Shown here one piece after another: positions 9,441-18,504 of a stretch of DNA of 64,000 nt. Within the stretch, counting starts at the first letter, position 1. Each line of letters opens with the position of its first letter. The DNA is from an uncultured Acidobacteriota bacterium (lineage in GTDB: Bacteria; Acidobacteriota; UBA6911; RPQK01; JAJDTT01), in assembly GCA_951812665.1 (NCBI GenBank), contig CATOST010000016.1, positions 62,001-126,000 on the forward strand. Reading direction: 5' to 3'. A model generated the notes under the pieces. It searched no databases. It saw only the letters and a list, made by a program, of their open reading frames with translations, and was not told where the DNA came from. Made by a program: the position numbers and the translations under genes.

Positions 9441-10403
9441 TCACGCGTCTCCGTCGGCCGCAGGGGAGGAAACCGGCCTCTCGCGGGTTCGCAGAGAGCC
9501 GGAGATCTGGTTGACGTCCCGAATTCCGTGACTCCGGCAATATTCTTCCAGACCTTGGACCACCTTCAACGAGGCCATCGGATCGGAGAAGTTGGCGGTC
9601 CCGAGTTGGACCGCCCGGGCTCCGGCAATGAGAAACTCCAAGGCGTCCCGGGTCGTGGCGATGCCTCCGATGCCGATGACGGGAATCTCGACACTGGCGG
9701 TGACCTGGTGGACCAGTCGCACCGCCAAGGGCCGAATGGCCGGCCCGGAAAGGCCGCCGGTCAGATTCGAGATCATGGGGCGGCGCCGGTGAACGTCCAT
9801 GCTCATGCCCACGAAGGTGTTGACCAGGCTGATGGCATCGGCTCCCGCCTCCTGGCAGGCTCGGGCAAAGATGCGGATGTCGGTGACGTTGGGCGAGAGC
9901 TTCACCCAGACCGGTTTGGCCGAGACCCGGGTCACGGCCTCCACCACCTGGAAGGTCAGGTCCGGATCGTGTCCGAACTCGATGCCTCCTTCGGTGATGT
10001 TGGGACAGGAGATGTTCAACTCCAGAGCGCTCACCTTGGGGCAGGGGTTGAGGCGGTCGGTGATAGCTATGAACTCGCCGATGCTCTTGCCGAAGATGTT
10101 GGCGATGACGTGGGTCCCGTAGGGTTCCAGCCGGGGAAGCTTGTCGCTTACGAATGCTTCCACCCCCACGTTTTCCAGTCCGATGGCGTTGAGCATCCCC
10201 GACGGTGTTTCGAAGATGCGGCCGGGAGGATTGCCGGGGCGAGGCAGGAGGGAGAGTCCCTTGGTGCAGAATCCGCCCAGGCGGGAGATGTCGAAGAAGC
10301 GGGTGAACTCCAGTCCGTAGCCAAAGGTGCCGGACGCCGTCAGCACCGGATTCTTGAAATGGATGCCGGAGATCTCCACGGAGAGGCTGACCGGATCAGG
10401 CAT
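9441..10403 (-). CDS. pyrD: Dihydroorotate dehydrogenase B, catalytic subunit
   Basis: PyrD class 1B oxidises dihydroorotate to orotate using FMN and passes electrons to PyrK and then NAD+. The N-terminal motif NPVLTASGTFGYG and the catalytic-cysteine loop NISCPNITEGG (Cys at about 133) define class 1B rather than class 2. The phosphate-binding GIGGI element lies near the C-terminus. ATG 10403 is chosen; a GTG at 10415 would add four residues. The start overlaps the pyrK stop by 8 bp, giving tight coupling of the two subunits. Identification is secure. Confidence 0.94.
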   Translation of the reverse strand: MPDPVSLSVEISGIHFKNPVLTASGTFGYGLEFTRFFDISRLGGFCTKGLSLLPRPGNPPGRIFETPSGMLNAIGLENVGVEAFVSDKLPRLEPYGTHVIANIFGKSIGEFIAITDRLNPCPKVSALELNISCPNITEGGIEFGHDPDLTFQVVEAVTRVSAKPVWVKLSPNVTDIRIFARACQEAGADAISLVNTFVGMSMDVHRRRPMISNLTGGLSGPAIRPLAVRLVHQVTASVEIPVIGIGGIATTRDALEFLIAGARAVQLGTANFSDPMASLKVVQGLEEYCRSHGIRDVNQISGSLRTRERPVSSPAADGDA

Positions 10404-11223
10404 GGACCCCTTCACCTTCCGTTGCCGTGTCCCAGACCACGTCTCGGGCGTCGAACACGGGACCGTGCGTGCAGGCCAGACGATAGGAGCGGACGGTCCT
10501 CACGCTGCACCCCAGGCAGACGCCGAAGCCGCAGGCCATGGGAGTCTCCACCGAAACTTGGCAACCGGCTCCGTGAACGGACGCCAGCCTGGAGACAGCC
10601 TGCATCATGGGATTGGGTCCGCAGGTATAGACGGCCAGTCTCTGCGCCGGATAGCGGCGGAAGTAAGGTTCCAGAATCTGGGTGACCAGTCCCCGGAAAC
10701 CCCGGCTGCCGTCTTCCGTAGCGACCTGGACCTGGATTCCCAGGTCCTGAAAGTCCTGGAGCCCCACCAGGTCCCGGGCCCGGCGGGCGCCGTACAACAG
10801 ATGGACCTTCTCCCCGGCTTCGCTGAGTTCCTTGGCCAACAGGAAGACGGAGGCGATGCCCACTCCCCCCGCCACGACAACGCTGACCCGTCCCTGGGCC
10901 CGGGACGTGTCGAAACCGTTTCCCAGCGGGCCGATCAGGCTGACCCGGTCGCCTTCCCGGAGTGCCGCAAGCAGGCGGGTCCCCGGGCCCACCACTTTGA
11001 GCAACAGCGTGAAGATGCTGCCGTCGCCGGCCGGACGCGGGATCGAGTAGACGGCCAGGGCGCGCTTGAGAAGGGGGTCGGAAGGACAGTCCACCAGACC
11101 GGCCATGACGAATTGGCCGGGCTTCGCGCTGGCGGCGATTTCACGGGAGCGAAGCGCCAAGAGGTGGTTGAAACCGGGATAGCCGACGCTCCCGACGACC
11201 GGCGCCTGGACCACGTGAATCAC
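10396..11223 (-). CDS. pyrK: Dihydroorotate dehydrogenase B, electron transfer subunit
   Basis: PyrK carries FAD and a 2Fe-2S cluster and transfers electrons from PyrD to NAD+. The 275-residue sequence has a ferredoxin-reductase-like FAD domain, an NAD-binding part (VAGGVGIASVFLL at about 118-130 and YTCGPNPMM at 199-207), and a C-terminal cluster of four cysteines (C231, C236, C239, C251) in the order expected for the 2Fe-2S site. It is the first gene of a pyrK-pyrD pair that diverges from pyrR-pyrB-pyrC across 278 bp. Confidence 0.94.
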   Translation of the reverse strand: MIHVVQAPVVGSVGYPGFNHLLALRSREIAASAKPGQFVMAGLVDCPSDPLLKRALAVYSIPRPAGDGSIFTLLLKVVGPGTRLLAALREGDRVSLIGPLGNGFDTSRAQGRVSVVVAGGVGIASVFLLAKELSEAGEKVHLLYGARRARDLVGLQDFQDLGIQVQVATEDGSRGFRGLVTQILEPYFRRYPAQRLAVYTCGPNPMMQAVSRLASVHGAGCQVSVETPMACGFGVCLGCSVRTVRSYRLACTHGPVFDARDVVWDTATEGEGVHA

Positions 11224-11501
11224 TCCCTCACGATAGCATAGGGAAGAGCAAGAGTGAGCGGAGCGCGGAAATGGGAACTCTCCGGCAGGGCCTCGACCCC
11301 ACCATTGACCTTCCCTCTTTCGAATTCGCCAAAACCGATTCTCGCCGGGCTCCGCCTATGCTAATCTCCAAATCTCAGGCCGCCCCCGGTAGACGTTGGC
11401 GAAACCGTTCTGCTGTCGGAGTGTCCGGAAGGCAGTCCGCTCCGGGGTCCGGAGCCAGGCGGGCTTGAGAACAGCCGGTATCCTCGGATCGGAGGAGTCC
11501 G

Positions 11502-12035
11502 TTGCAACTGTTGATGACGAATCAGGAGATGGAGCGCACGCTTCTGGGGATCTCCCAGGATCTGATCCGGTCCCACCCGAATCTCCAGGAGGCGGCTCTG
11601 GTGGGAATCCGCCGCCGCGGGGTTCCCCTGGCAAGGCGTCTGAAGCAGAATATCGAAGATCTGACGGGACACAGCCTGCCGCTCGGGATCCTGGACATCA
11701 ACTTCTATCGGGACGACCTGTCCCTGGTCGGGCCGCAGCCCATCGTCGGAGCATCCCAGTTGGATTTTCCCGTCACCGGTCGGACCCTGCTGCTGGTGGA
11801 CGACGTGCTTTACACCGGCCGGACCGTGCGCGCGGCCCTGGAGAGTCTCCTGGACTACGGCCGGCCCCAACGGGTGGAGTTGGTGGTGCTCGTCGACCGG
11901 GGGCACCGCGAGCTTCCCATTCAGGCCGACTACGTGGGCCGCCGGGTCGATACCCGGGAAGACCAGACGGTCGACGTGCACATCGCCCCTGTGGATGAGG
12001 ACGAAGGGGTGTTTCTCACCCGGAAGGGTTCGTAG
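11502..12035 (+). CDS. pyrR: PyrR pyrimidine regulatory protein / uracil phosphoribosyltransferase
   Basis: PyrR belongs to the type I phosphoribosyltransferases; in many bacteria it binds pyr mRNA leaders in response to UMP. The PRPP-binding motif VDDVLYTGRT is at 99-108 and the flexible-loop region SQLDFPVTGR precedes it. Its 177-residue length is typical. The start is TTG at 11502, chosen because GGAGGAG (11491-11497) is correctly spaced; ATG 11514 would be too far away. It begins a pyrR-pyrB-pyrC run with 3-bp and overlapping junctions. No clear PyrR-binding loop was identified in the leader. Confidence 0.93.
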   Translation: MQLLMTNQEMERTLLGISQDLIRSHPNLQEAALVGIRRRGVPLARRLKQNIEDLTGHSLPLGILDINFYRDDLSLVGPQPIVGASQLDFPVTGRTLLLVDDVLYTGRTVRAALESLLDYGRPQRVELVVLVDRGHRELPIQADYVGRRVDTREDQTVDVHIAPVDEDEGVFLTRKGS

Positions 12036-12038
12036 ACC

Positions 12039-12974
12039 ATGCCGCTCAGCAGCAGGCATCTTCTGGGCATCGAAGGGATGCCGGTCGCCGACATCGAGCT
12101 GATTCTGAGCACGGCCCGGAGCTTCAGGGAAATCGCGACCCGCCCGGTCAAGAAGGTGCCCACTCTCCGAGGCCGGTCGGTCATCAACCTCTTCTACGAG
12201 GCCTCCACCCGCACCCGTTCTTCGTTCGAGATCGCCGCCAAGCGCCTGAGCGCCGACATCCTGAACTTCAGCGTTTCCACCAGCAGCGTGGGCAAGGGGG
12301 AGACCCTCGTCGACACGGCCCGCAACCTGGAGTCCATGAGTCCCGAGATCATCGTCCTGCGGCATCAGGCGGCCGGGGCGCCCTGGCTTCTGGCCGAGGC
12401 CTGCCGTGAGTGCTCCATCGTCAATGCCGGCGACGGAATGCACGAGCATCCGACCCAGGCTCTGCTGGACGCCTACACCATCCTGGAGCGCAAGAGTTCC
12501 ATGCGGGACTTGAAGGTGGCCATCGTCGGGGACATCTCCCATAGCCGGGTCGCGCGTTCCAACACCTATCTTTTGAACAAGATGGGAGCCCGGGTCTGGA
12601 TCTGCGGTCCCCCGACTCTGATCCCGCTGGAGTTCGGGCAGTTGGGGGCCACGGTGACGTTCCATCTGGAGGAGGCTCTGGCGGACGCGGACGTGGTGAT
12701 GATGCTCCGGGCCCAGAGGGAGCGGCAGCATGAAGTCTTCTTTCCCTCGGTCCGGGAGTATTTTCGCCTCTTCGGGCTGAGCCGGGAGAGGATGCGGTCC
12801 GCCCGCAAGGATGCCATCATCATGCATCCGGGACCCATCAATCGTGGCGTCGAGATCGATCCGGACGTCGCCGACGGCGAACATTCGGTGATACTGAATC
12901 AGGTGACCAACGGACTGGCGGTGAGAATGGCTGTCCTCTATCTCCTGTTGGGCGCCGGCGAGGAGGCACCGTGA
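12039..12974 (+). CDS. pyrB: Aspartate carbamoyltransferase catalytic subunit
   Basis: PyrB joins carbamoyl phosphate and aspartate in the first committed step of pyrimidine synthesis. The 311-residue chain has the carbamoyl-phosphate motif STRTR at 56-60, the HPTQALLD motif in the middle, and a C-terminal aspartate-binding half ending in a hydrophobic helix. No pyrI regulatory gene follows, so this is probably the class that works with dihydroorotase or alone, with control at the RNA level through PyrR. Its stop overlaps the pyrC start. Confidence 0.95.
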   Translation: MPLSSRHLLGIEGMPVADIELILSTARSFREIATRPVKKVPTLRGRSVINLFYEASTRTRSSFEIAAKRLSADILNFSVSTSSVGKGETLVDTARNLESMSPEIIVLRHQAAGAPWLLAEACRECSIVNAGDGMHEHPTQALLDAYTILERKSSMRDLKVAIVGDISHSRVARSNTYLLNKMGARVWICGPPTLIPLEFGQLGATVTFHLEEALADADVVMMLRAQRERQHEVFFPSVREYFRLFGLSRERMRSARKDAIIMHPGPINRGVEIDPDVADGEHSVILNQVTNGLAVRMAVLYLLLGAGEEAP

Positions 12975-14254
12975 GTCTGTTGCTGCGCGGAGGCCGGGTC
13001 GTAGACCCGTCCCAGGATCTGGATGGACGCGCGGACGTCCTCCTCGAAGACGGGAAAGTGGTTGCTGTCGGGAACCTGTCCGCCCGCAAGAGCCACGAGG
13101 TCATCGACGTCGCGGGCTGTGTGGTCACGCCGGGCTTCGTCGACATGCACGTGCATCTTCGGGAGCCGGGCCGGGAGGACAAGGAGACCATCCTCACGGG
13201 CTCCCGGGCAGCGGCGGCAGGAGGCTTTACCAGCATCGTCTGCATGCCCAATACGACTCCGGTCAACGACAACGGCGCCATCACCCGGTTCATCCTGGAA
13301 CGGGCCGCCGATGCGGGATTGGTGAACGTCTTTCCCACCGGCGCCATCACCGTGGGCTCCCGCGGCGAACAGCTGGCGGAAATCGGAGAGATGCAGGCGG
13401 CGGGGATCGTCGCCGTCACCGACGACGGCCGTCCGGTGCAGAACAGTCAGGTCATGCGGCGGGCGATGGAATACGCCAGAATCTTCGACCTCCCGGTGAT
13501 GGACCACTGCGAGGACCTCTTCCTGGCCGCCGGCGGATGCATGAACGAAGGGAAGGCGTCGACCCGTCTGGGACTGCGGGGGATGAGCCGCGCCGCCGAG
13601 GAGCTTCATGTAGTCCGGGACATCATCCTGAGCCGGATCACAGGCGCAAGAGTCCATATTCTCCACATCTCCACACGGGAGTCTCTGGACCAGGTGCGGG
13701 TCGCCAAGTCGCAGGGAATCCGAGTCACCTGTGAGGTATTGCCCCATCACTTCACCCTGACCGACGAAGACATCCGGAATTTCGACACCGACTTCAAGAT
13801 GATGCCTCCACTGCGGGAAAGACCCGATGTCGAAGCCATGCTGGAAGGTCTGAGGGACGGGACCATCGACTGTCTGGCCACGGATCATGCGCCCCACACC
13901 CGGCTGGACAAGGAGGAGCCGTTCGAGGAGGCGGCCAGCGGCGTGGTCGGCATGGAGACGGCGATCGCAGTCTGCTGGGAGCATCTGGTCCGTACCCGGA
14001 TCCTTTCGGTCCCCAGGCTGGTGGAGCTCTTCAGTCTCAATCCCAGCCGGATCCTCAAACTGGGCAAGGGCACCTTGGCGGAAGGCGCGGACGCCGACGT
14101 TACGGTCATCGATCCGGAAAGCCGGCAGCTGGTGGATCCGTCGCGCTTCAGGTCCAAGGGACGCAACTGTCCGTTCCGGGGATGGGATCTCCAAGGGGCG
14201 CCGGTTCTAACCGTGGTGGGCGGCCGGGTCGTCCACCGGCAGGAGTCAGCGTGA
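12971..14254 (+). CDS. pyrC: Dihydroorotase
   Basis: PyrC cyclises carbamoyl aspartate to dihydroorotate. The 427-residue sequence is a class I (long) dihydroorotase of the amidohydrolase superfamily: the metal-binding HxH is at 60-62 within [13 protein letters not shown], further metal histidines follow in DHCED and HILHIS, and the catalytic aspartate is in ATDHAPHT near 305. The GTG start overlaps the pyrB stop by 4 bp (GTGA), and the pyrC stop overlaps the dsbD start in the same way, so all these genes are translationally coupled. Confidence 0.95.
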   Translation: MSLLLRGGRVVDPSQDLDGRADVLLEDGKVVAVGNLSARKSHEVIDVAGCVVTPGFVDMHVHLREPGREDKETILTGSRAAAAGGFTSIVCMPNTTPVNDNGAITRFILERAADAGLVNVFPTGAITVGSRGEQLAEIGEMQAAGIVAVTDDGRPVQNSQVMRRAMEYARIFDLPVMDHCEDLFLAAGGCMNEGKASTRLGLRGMSRAAEELHVVRDIILSRITGARVHILHISTRESLDQVRVAKSQGIRVTCEVLPHHFTLTDEDIRNFDTDFKMMPPLRERPDVEAMLEGLRDGTIDCLATDHAPHTRLDKEEPFEEAASGVVGMETAIAVCWEHLVRTRILSVPRLVELFSLNPSRILKLGKGTLAEGADADVTVIDPESRQLVDPSRFRSKGRNCPFRGWDLQGAPVLTVVGGRVVHRQESA

Positions 14255-16215
14255 GGAATGCAATTCGACGGATGGTAAGAACGTGTGGGGCCGGCTGGGT
14301 CTGGTTGTTCCTGATCCTGCCGGCACAGGCTCAGGATCAGGTTCGGTTCGAACTGCTCGTGGAAGCGGGGGAGGTTCCCGCCGGGGAGGCTTTCGAAGCG
14401 ACGCTGCGTGCCGAGTTGGCGCCGGGGTGGCACATTTACTCGCTCAACCAGCCCCCTCCGCCGGTCAAGACCACGGTGACCGTCGTGAAGGAGTCGGCGT
14501 TTGAAGCCGCCGGTCCCGTGACCCAGCCCACGCCCATCGTCGCCTACGATCCCAGTTTCGATATCGATACCGAGTATTTCGAGGAACAGGTGGACTTTGG
14601 GGTACCGGTCCGGGTGCGTTCCTTCACCGGGCCGGGCGCGGAGACGCTCGGGGTCAAGGTTCGATTCATGGTGTGCAGCGATACGCTCTGCCTGCCGCCC
14701 CAGACCAAGGGTTTCGAAGCCACCGTGCAGGTTGCGGCGGGCCGCACCCCCGCCGGGAGTCTGTCCGCTGATACTCAGGAAGCGGAGGCCGCTCCGGCCC
14801 CGGTTGTCCAGGAAGAGCCTCCCGGCGCCGCTTCGAGTAACGCGGCTGCTGCCGGGGACGCGGACGGAATTCCGGTGGAGACGCTGGGCTACATCGTCTT
14901 TGCCATGGGCATGGGAGCGCTGGCGCTCCTCACGCCGTGCGTGTTCCCCATGATCCCCATCACCGTCTCCTACTTCACGAAACGCCAGGCCGTGACGCGC
15001 GGCCAGGCGCTCCGGGACGCCTCCCTCTATTCCCTGGGGATCATCCTGACCTTCACGCTTCTGGGCTTCGGCCTCACCTTCCTCTTCGGGTCGGGCGGAA
15101 TCAACCGGCTGGCGGCGAACCCCGGCGTCAACCTGCTGATCGCGGCGATCTTCGTTGCCTTTGCCCTGAGCCTGTTCGAGGTGCTGGAGATTCGCCTCCC
15201 CGCCAGCTGGACCACGGCGTTGGACCGGAAGGCTTCGGCCACGGGGGGGATCGCCGGGATCCTGCTCATGGCGCTGACGTTTTCGCTGGTGTCCTTCACC
15301 TGCACGGTCCCCTTTGTGGGGACGCTCATGGTCGCCGCCATTCAGGGGGACTGGCTCTGGTCGATTTTGGGCGTGACTTCCTTTGCGGTGGTCTTCTCCT
15401 CACCCTTCTTCCTATTGGCGTTGTTCCCATCCTGGCTCAAGTCGCTTCCCCGAAGTGGAAACTGGCTGAACTCCGTGAAGATCACTATGGGCTTCCTGGA
15501 GGTCGCCTTTGCCTTCAAGTTCCTCAGCAACGTCGACCTGGTCTACCAGTGGGAGTTGTTGACGCGACCCGGACTGATCGCTATCTGGCTGGCCATCTCC
15601 GTGATGGTCGTCTTCTACCTCCTGGGCTGGTTTCGCCTTCCCCACGAGCAGGCGACCGAGTCCATCGGGGTGTCTCGAGCCTTCTTTGCAGTCTTCTTCG
15701 CCGCCATATCGATTCATCTGATCCGGGGGCTGATCGGGTTCCCGCTGGGGGAATTGGACGCATTCCTGCCTCCGCGCGACTACGGCAACCCGGCATCCAT
15801 CGGCGTGTCCTATGGAGGCGGCGCCGAGGAGGAACTGGAGTGGATCGACGATTACGAGGCCGGTCTGGCCGGCGCCCGGGAGTCGGGCAAGCCGGTCTTC
15901 ATCGACTTTACCGGCTACACCTGCACCAATTGCCGCTGGATGGAAGCGAACGTCTTTACCCTGCCCAAGGTTCAAGAGCGGTTTCGCCAGTACCACCTGG
16001 TCCGTCTCTACACCGACGGCACGGGACCGGAGCATGCCGAGAACATGCGTCTGGAGCAGGAGCGCTTCGGGACCATTGCGCTCCCCTTCTATGTGGTGTT
16101 GTCGCCGGGAGACGAGGTGGTGGCCACATTTCCGGGGTTGACCCGGAACCCGGAGGAATTCATCGACTTCCTGGATCGCGGTCTGGAGGCGAATCGGTCC
16201 GGCCGGGCAGGTTGA
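14251..16215 (+). CDS. dsbD: Thiol:disulfide interchange protein DsbD
   Basis: DsbD passes reducing power from cytoplasmic thioredoxin across the inner membrane to periplasmic oxidoreductases. All three domains are visible in 654 residues. An N-terminal periplasmic domain follows a signal peptide and has the Cys pair C142 and C147. A central membrane domain has conserved TPCVFPMIPI and SFTCTVPF cysteine helices. The C-terminal thioredoxin domain has the CTNC active site at 558-561. The GTG start overlaps the pyrC stop (GTGA); ATG 14272 is an alternative that gives a shorter signal peptide. Its 3' end overlaps ftsB on the other strand by 56 bp. Confidence 0.93.
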   Translation: MRNAIRRMVRTCGAGWVWLFLILPAQAQDQVRFELLVEAGEVPAGEAFEATLRAELAPGWHIYSLNQPPPPVKTTVTVVKESAFEAAGPVTQPTPIVAYDPSFDIDTEYFEEQVDFGVPVRVRSFTGPGAETLGVKVRFMVCSDTLCLPPQTKGFEATVQVAAGRTPAGSLSADTQEAEAAPAPVVQEEPPGAASSNAAAAGDADGIPVETLGYIVFAMGMGALALLTPCVFPMIPITVSYFTKRQAVTRGQALRDASLYSLGIILTFTLLGFGLTFLFGSGGINRLAANPGVNLLIAAIFVAFALSLFEVLEIRLPASWTTALDRKASATGGIAGILLMALTFSLVSFTCTVPFVGTLMVAAIQGDWLWSILGVTSFAVVFSSPFFLLALFPSWLKSLPRSGNWLNSVKITMGFLEVAFAFKFLSNVDLVYQWELLTRPGLIAIWLAISVMVVFYLLGWFRLPHEQATESIGVSRAFFAVFFAAISIHLIRGLIGFPLGELDAFLPPRDYGNPASIGVSYGGGAEEELEWIDDYEAGLAGARESGKPVFIDFTGYTCTNCRWMEANVFTLPKVQERFRQYHLVRLYTDGTGPEHAENMRLEQERFGTIALPFYVVLSPGDEVVATFPGLTRNPEEFIDFLDRGLEANRSGRAG

Positions 16216-16492
16216 CGATGATGTCGCCCGGCTTGGCATAGCCGTGACGATCCCGGGCGATGCGTTCAACCTCGTTGGGGTCGACGCGCAGCTTCCGGAT
16301 CTTTTCCCGGTAGACCTGCTGCTGTTGGCGCAAGTCCTGATTCTCCATCATGAGCTGCTGCAACTCGTCCCGAGCCTTGCGGAATTCGAGATAGCCCCCT
16401 TCGGCGAAGATCAGGATGTAGGTGAGGGAAAAGCAGGCAGCCAGGAGCAGAATCCAAAAGGTTTCCCGCCGTGCCTTGCGACTGATAGCCAT
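16160..16492 (-). CDS. ftsB: FtsB/DivIC-type septum formation protein
   Basis: A 110-residue bitopic membrane protein. After a short basic N-terminus comes one membrane helix (about 13-31), then a coiled coil (about 38-65, with Leu/Gln heptads) and the family motif VERIARDRHGYAKPGDI. This matches the septum-formation initiator family, which forms a complex with FtsL and FtsQ at the division site. The start at 16492 is preferred; the open frame continues 15 codons into cutA. It diverges from cutA with only 13 bp between start codons, and its last codons overlap dsbD. Confidence 0.84.
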   Translation of the reverse strand: MAISRKARRETFWILLLAACFSLTYILIFAEGGYLEFRKARDELQQLMMENQDLRQQQQVYREKIRKLRVDPNEVERIARDRHGYAKPGDIIVNLPGRTDSPPDRDPGSR

Positions 16493-16505
16493 AGAGGAGG
16501 AGCCT

Positions 16506-16823
16506 ATGACACCGGTTCGAATTGTCTTCTGTACCATCGACAGCGCCGACGCCGCCCGAAAACTGGCCCGGAGCCTGGTTCAGGATCGTCTCGCCGCCTG
16601 CGTGAACATTATCGAAAACGTGACCTCAGTTTACAAGTGGGAGGGTCGGATCGAGGAGGATGCCGAACTCCTGCTGGTGATCAAGACCCAGGACAGCCGG
16701 CTGCAGGAACTGATGGATCGGATCTCGGAAATCCACCCCTACGACGTTCCGGAGATCCTTTCGTGGCCGGTGCAGAAGGGCAGCAGGGCCTATCTGGACT
16801 GGGTCGTAGCCGAAACCGGTTAG
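16506..16823 (+). CDS. cutA: CutA family divalent cation tolerance protein
   Basis: A 105-residue protein with the full CutA1 fold signature: DRLAACVNI near 27-35, YKWEGRIEEDAELLLVIKT in the middle, and HPYDVPEI followed by a Tyr-containing C-terminal helix. CutA trimers are linked to copper tolerance, but the biochemical role is poorly defined. ATG 16506 follows a gaggaggagcc ribosome site. The promoter must lie within or upstream of ftsB, since the two start codons are nearly adjacent. Confidence 0.93.
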   Translation: MTPVRIVFCTIDSADAARKLARSLVQDRLAACVNIIENVTSVYKWEGRIEEDAELLLVIKTQDSRLQELMDRISEIHPYDVPEILSWPVQKGSRAYLDWVVAETG

Positions 16824-16897
16824 ATTTTCCGGAAAAGAGGAAGTGGAAGTCGACGCGGGGACGCGGACAGGGCCGGGCCCATGACCCGGCGCCGAAA

Positions 16898-17068
16898 CTA
16901 ATCCGTTTTTTTCTCGATCTCTTTTTCCTGCGAGATCCTCATGGAATCCTTGAAGTTCCGAATTCCCTGACCTAGTCCTTTGCCCAGTTGGGGAAGGCGG
17001 CTGGCGCCGAAGATCACGACCACGATAATGAGAATGATGACCAGTTCCGTTACACCCAAACCACCCAT
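16898..17068 (-). CDS. tatA: Sec-independent protein translocase TatA/E
   Basis: A 56-residue TatA protein: a short N-terminus, one membrane helix (about 7-20, [14 protein letters not shown]), the hinge [14 protein letters not shown], and an amphipathic plus charged tail ending EKKTD. TatA forms the pore-like assembly of the twin-arginine translocase. No tatB or tatC is nearby. It lies 87 bp downstream of the metallopeptidase gene on the same strand. The amine oxidase at 59.7 kb has a Tat-like leader that could use this system. Confidence 0.9.
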   Translation of the reverse strand: MGGLGVTELVIILIIVVVIFGASRLPQLGKGLGQGIRNFKDSMRISQEKEIEKKTD

Positions 17069-17155
17069 AGCCGGTGACCTCTCAGATATTCAAAATCAAG
17101 ACTCAATATCGCGATCTTAATGTTCCCGCTTCCAAGCTGTCAAATCAGCGGCCGC

Positions 17156-18493
17156 TCAGGGCCGGCTGCTCTGGCCTTGGAGGGTCGCTTCCAGCAGGTC
17201 GACCCGGCGGCCGACCCGCTCCAGAAACAGGGTCTCGGTCTCCGTTCTCCAGAGCCGGCGCGCCGGCGCCTCGCCCGGGGCTTCCTGCGGCTCGGCCGGA
17301 CCGTATTTGAGCCGGATGAGATTCTGGTAGGCGTCGAAAAATTCGACGGCGTCCGGTTCCGTGTCCCAGACGGAACGGATCCAGAGTGCCAACTCCCCAT
17401 CGGGGCCCTGGTAGAGCTGGACCGAGTCGCCGTCCCAGCCGCTGGCGGCATCCCGGGCCGGATACTCCTCCAGAAACTCGGCCAGGACCAGCCGGAGCAT
17501 GAATTCACCCAGGACGTTCCGGTAGATTCGTTCCCAGCGCCCCCCGAGACTGGACGGAAGTGGCGGGGGTTCCACGTGGGTCGGATCATCCCTCGGCGGC
17601 GCGTACTTTTCCGGGTGGAGAATCTGCTCCGTGGACCGGGGCAGATCGGCATAGATGCGGTCCACACCCGGCCATCCGTGCCTTCGGACGTGATATTGAA
17701 GGAACCGGGCCCCCTGGACGTAGGGAAAGAGCAACGCTTCCTGGAAAAAGGCGGGAACCCTCCGAAAGACGTCGAAGCTTTGGCTTGCGTCCGCCATCTG
17801 GTCCTTCTGCATCCGGACGATGTCCGGAATGTTCAGGAAGCTCTGGCCCAGGGGCTCCAGAACGTATTCCAGCATCAGTCCCAGGCCCTCCCCCTCCACC
17901 ACGGCGACGTGGGCTTGGGTGGCGTCCTCGTTTCCTTCCACTCCCTCCAGTAGCTTGTCGAGATCGAAGTGCTGGTCTTGAAGCGCATGGGCCAGCTCAT
18001 GGGCCATCACCGGGAGTTGTTCCTCGACCGGGACCCAGTCGGCGACGTAAAGGGTCCGGGTCTTGGGGTCGTAGTATCCGGCCACCTGTTCGGTGAGCAG
18101 CCGCACCAGGGTCCCGCGATAGTCCAGAGACTGGGGAATCAGGCCCAGCTTCACCAGCAGGCGCCGGTCGAGATCGAGCTCCTCGGCCGGATACTCTTCA
18201 GCCATACGCGCCAAGACGTAGCGGCGGATCTCCTCGCGGCTCCGGACTCCTGTCTCGACGGGGTTCGTGGCATGAAGGTTGCGGAGAGCGCTGACCCTGG
18301 CCAGGACCGTGTCCGCGGATCGGCGCAACTCGTCCGCAGCCGATTCGTGGCTCCAGGCCACTCCAACGGCCACGGGTTTCCCCGAAAGGGAGGTCTGCGG
18401 GGGGTTGGCGAACACGGCCGGGCCGCCTATTGCCAGAAATCCCGCCAGTAGCCAGTTGAAGCTCTCTCGGCGATGGATGATCGTTGTGCTCAC
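17156..18493 (-). CDS. Exported HExxH metallopeptidase-like protein
   Basis: A 445-residue protein with an N-terminal membrane or signal segment (about 11-29) and a zinc-peptidase motif MAHELAHALQDQH (HELAH at 165-169). An upstream block, EQVAGYYDPKTRTLYVAD, is typical of uncharacterised HExxH proteins of environmental bacteria. A downstream Glu in the EGEGLGLMLEY region could be the third zinc ligand. The start is GTG 18493; the frame is open for 44 more codons, but these overlap the upstream gene. Zinc-peptidase chemistry is inferred from the motif only; substrate unknown. Confidence 0.72.
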   Translation of the reverse strand: MSTTIIHRRESFNWLLAGFLAIGGPAVFANPPQTSLSGKPVAVGVAWSHESAADELRRSADTVLARVSALRNLHATNPVETGVRSREEIRRYVLARMAEEYPAEELDLDRRLLVKLGLIPQSLDYRGTLVRLLTEQVAGYYDPKTRTLYVADWVPVEEQLPVMAHELAHALQDQHFDLDKLLEGVEGNEDATQAHVAVVEGEGLGLMLEYVLEPLGQSFLNIPDIVRMQKDQMADASQSFDVFRRVPAFFQEALLFPYVQGARFLQYHVRRHGWPGVDRIYADLPRSTEQILHPEKYAPPRDDPTHVEPPPLPSSLGGRWERIYRNVLGEFMLRLVLAEFLEEYPARDAASGWDGDSVQLYQGPDGELALWIRSVWDTEPDAVEFFDAYQNLIRLKYGPAEPQEAPGEAPARRLWRTETETLFLERVGRRVDLLEATLQGQSSRP

Positions 18494-18504
18494 CGGGACT
18501 CCAG

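Noticed and set aside
11224-11501. PyrR-binding attenuator in the pyrR leader
   Set aside because: A GTCCGGAGCCAGGC sequence is only loosely similar to the known binding loop, and no terminator hairpin with T-run was found.
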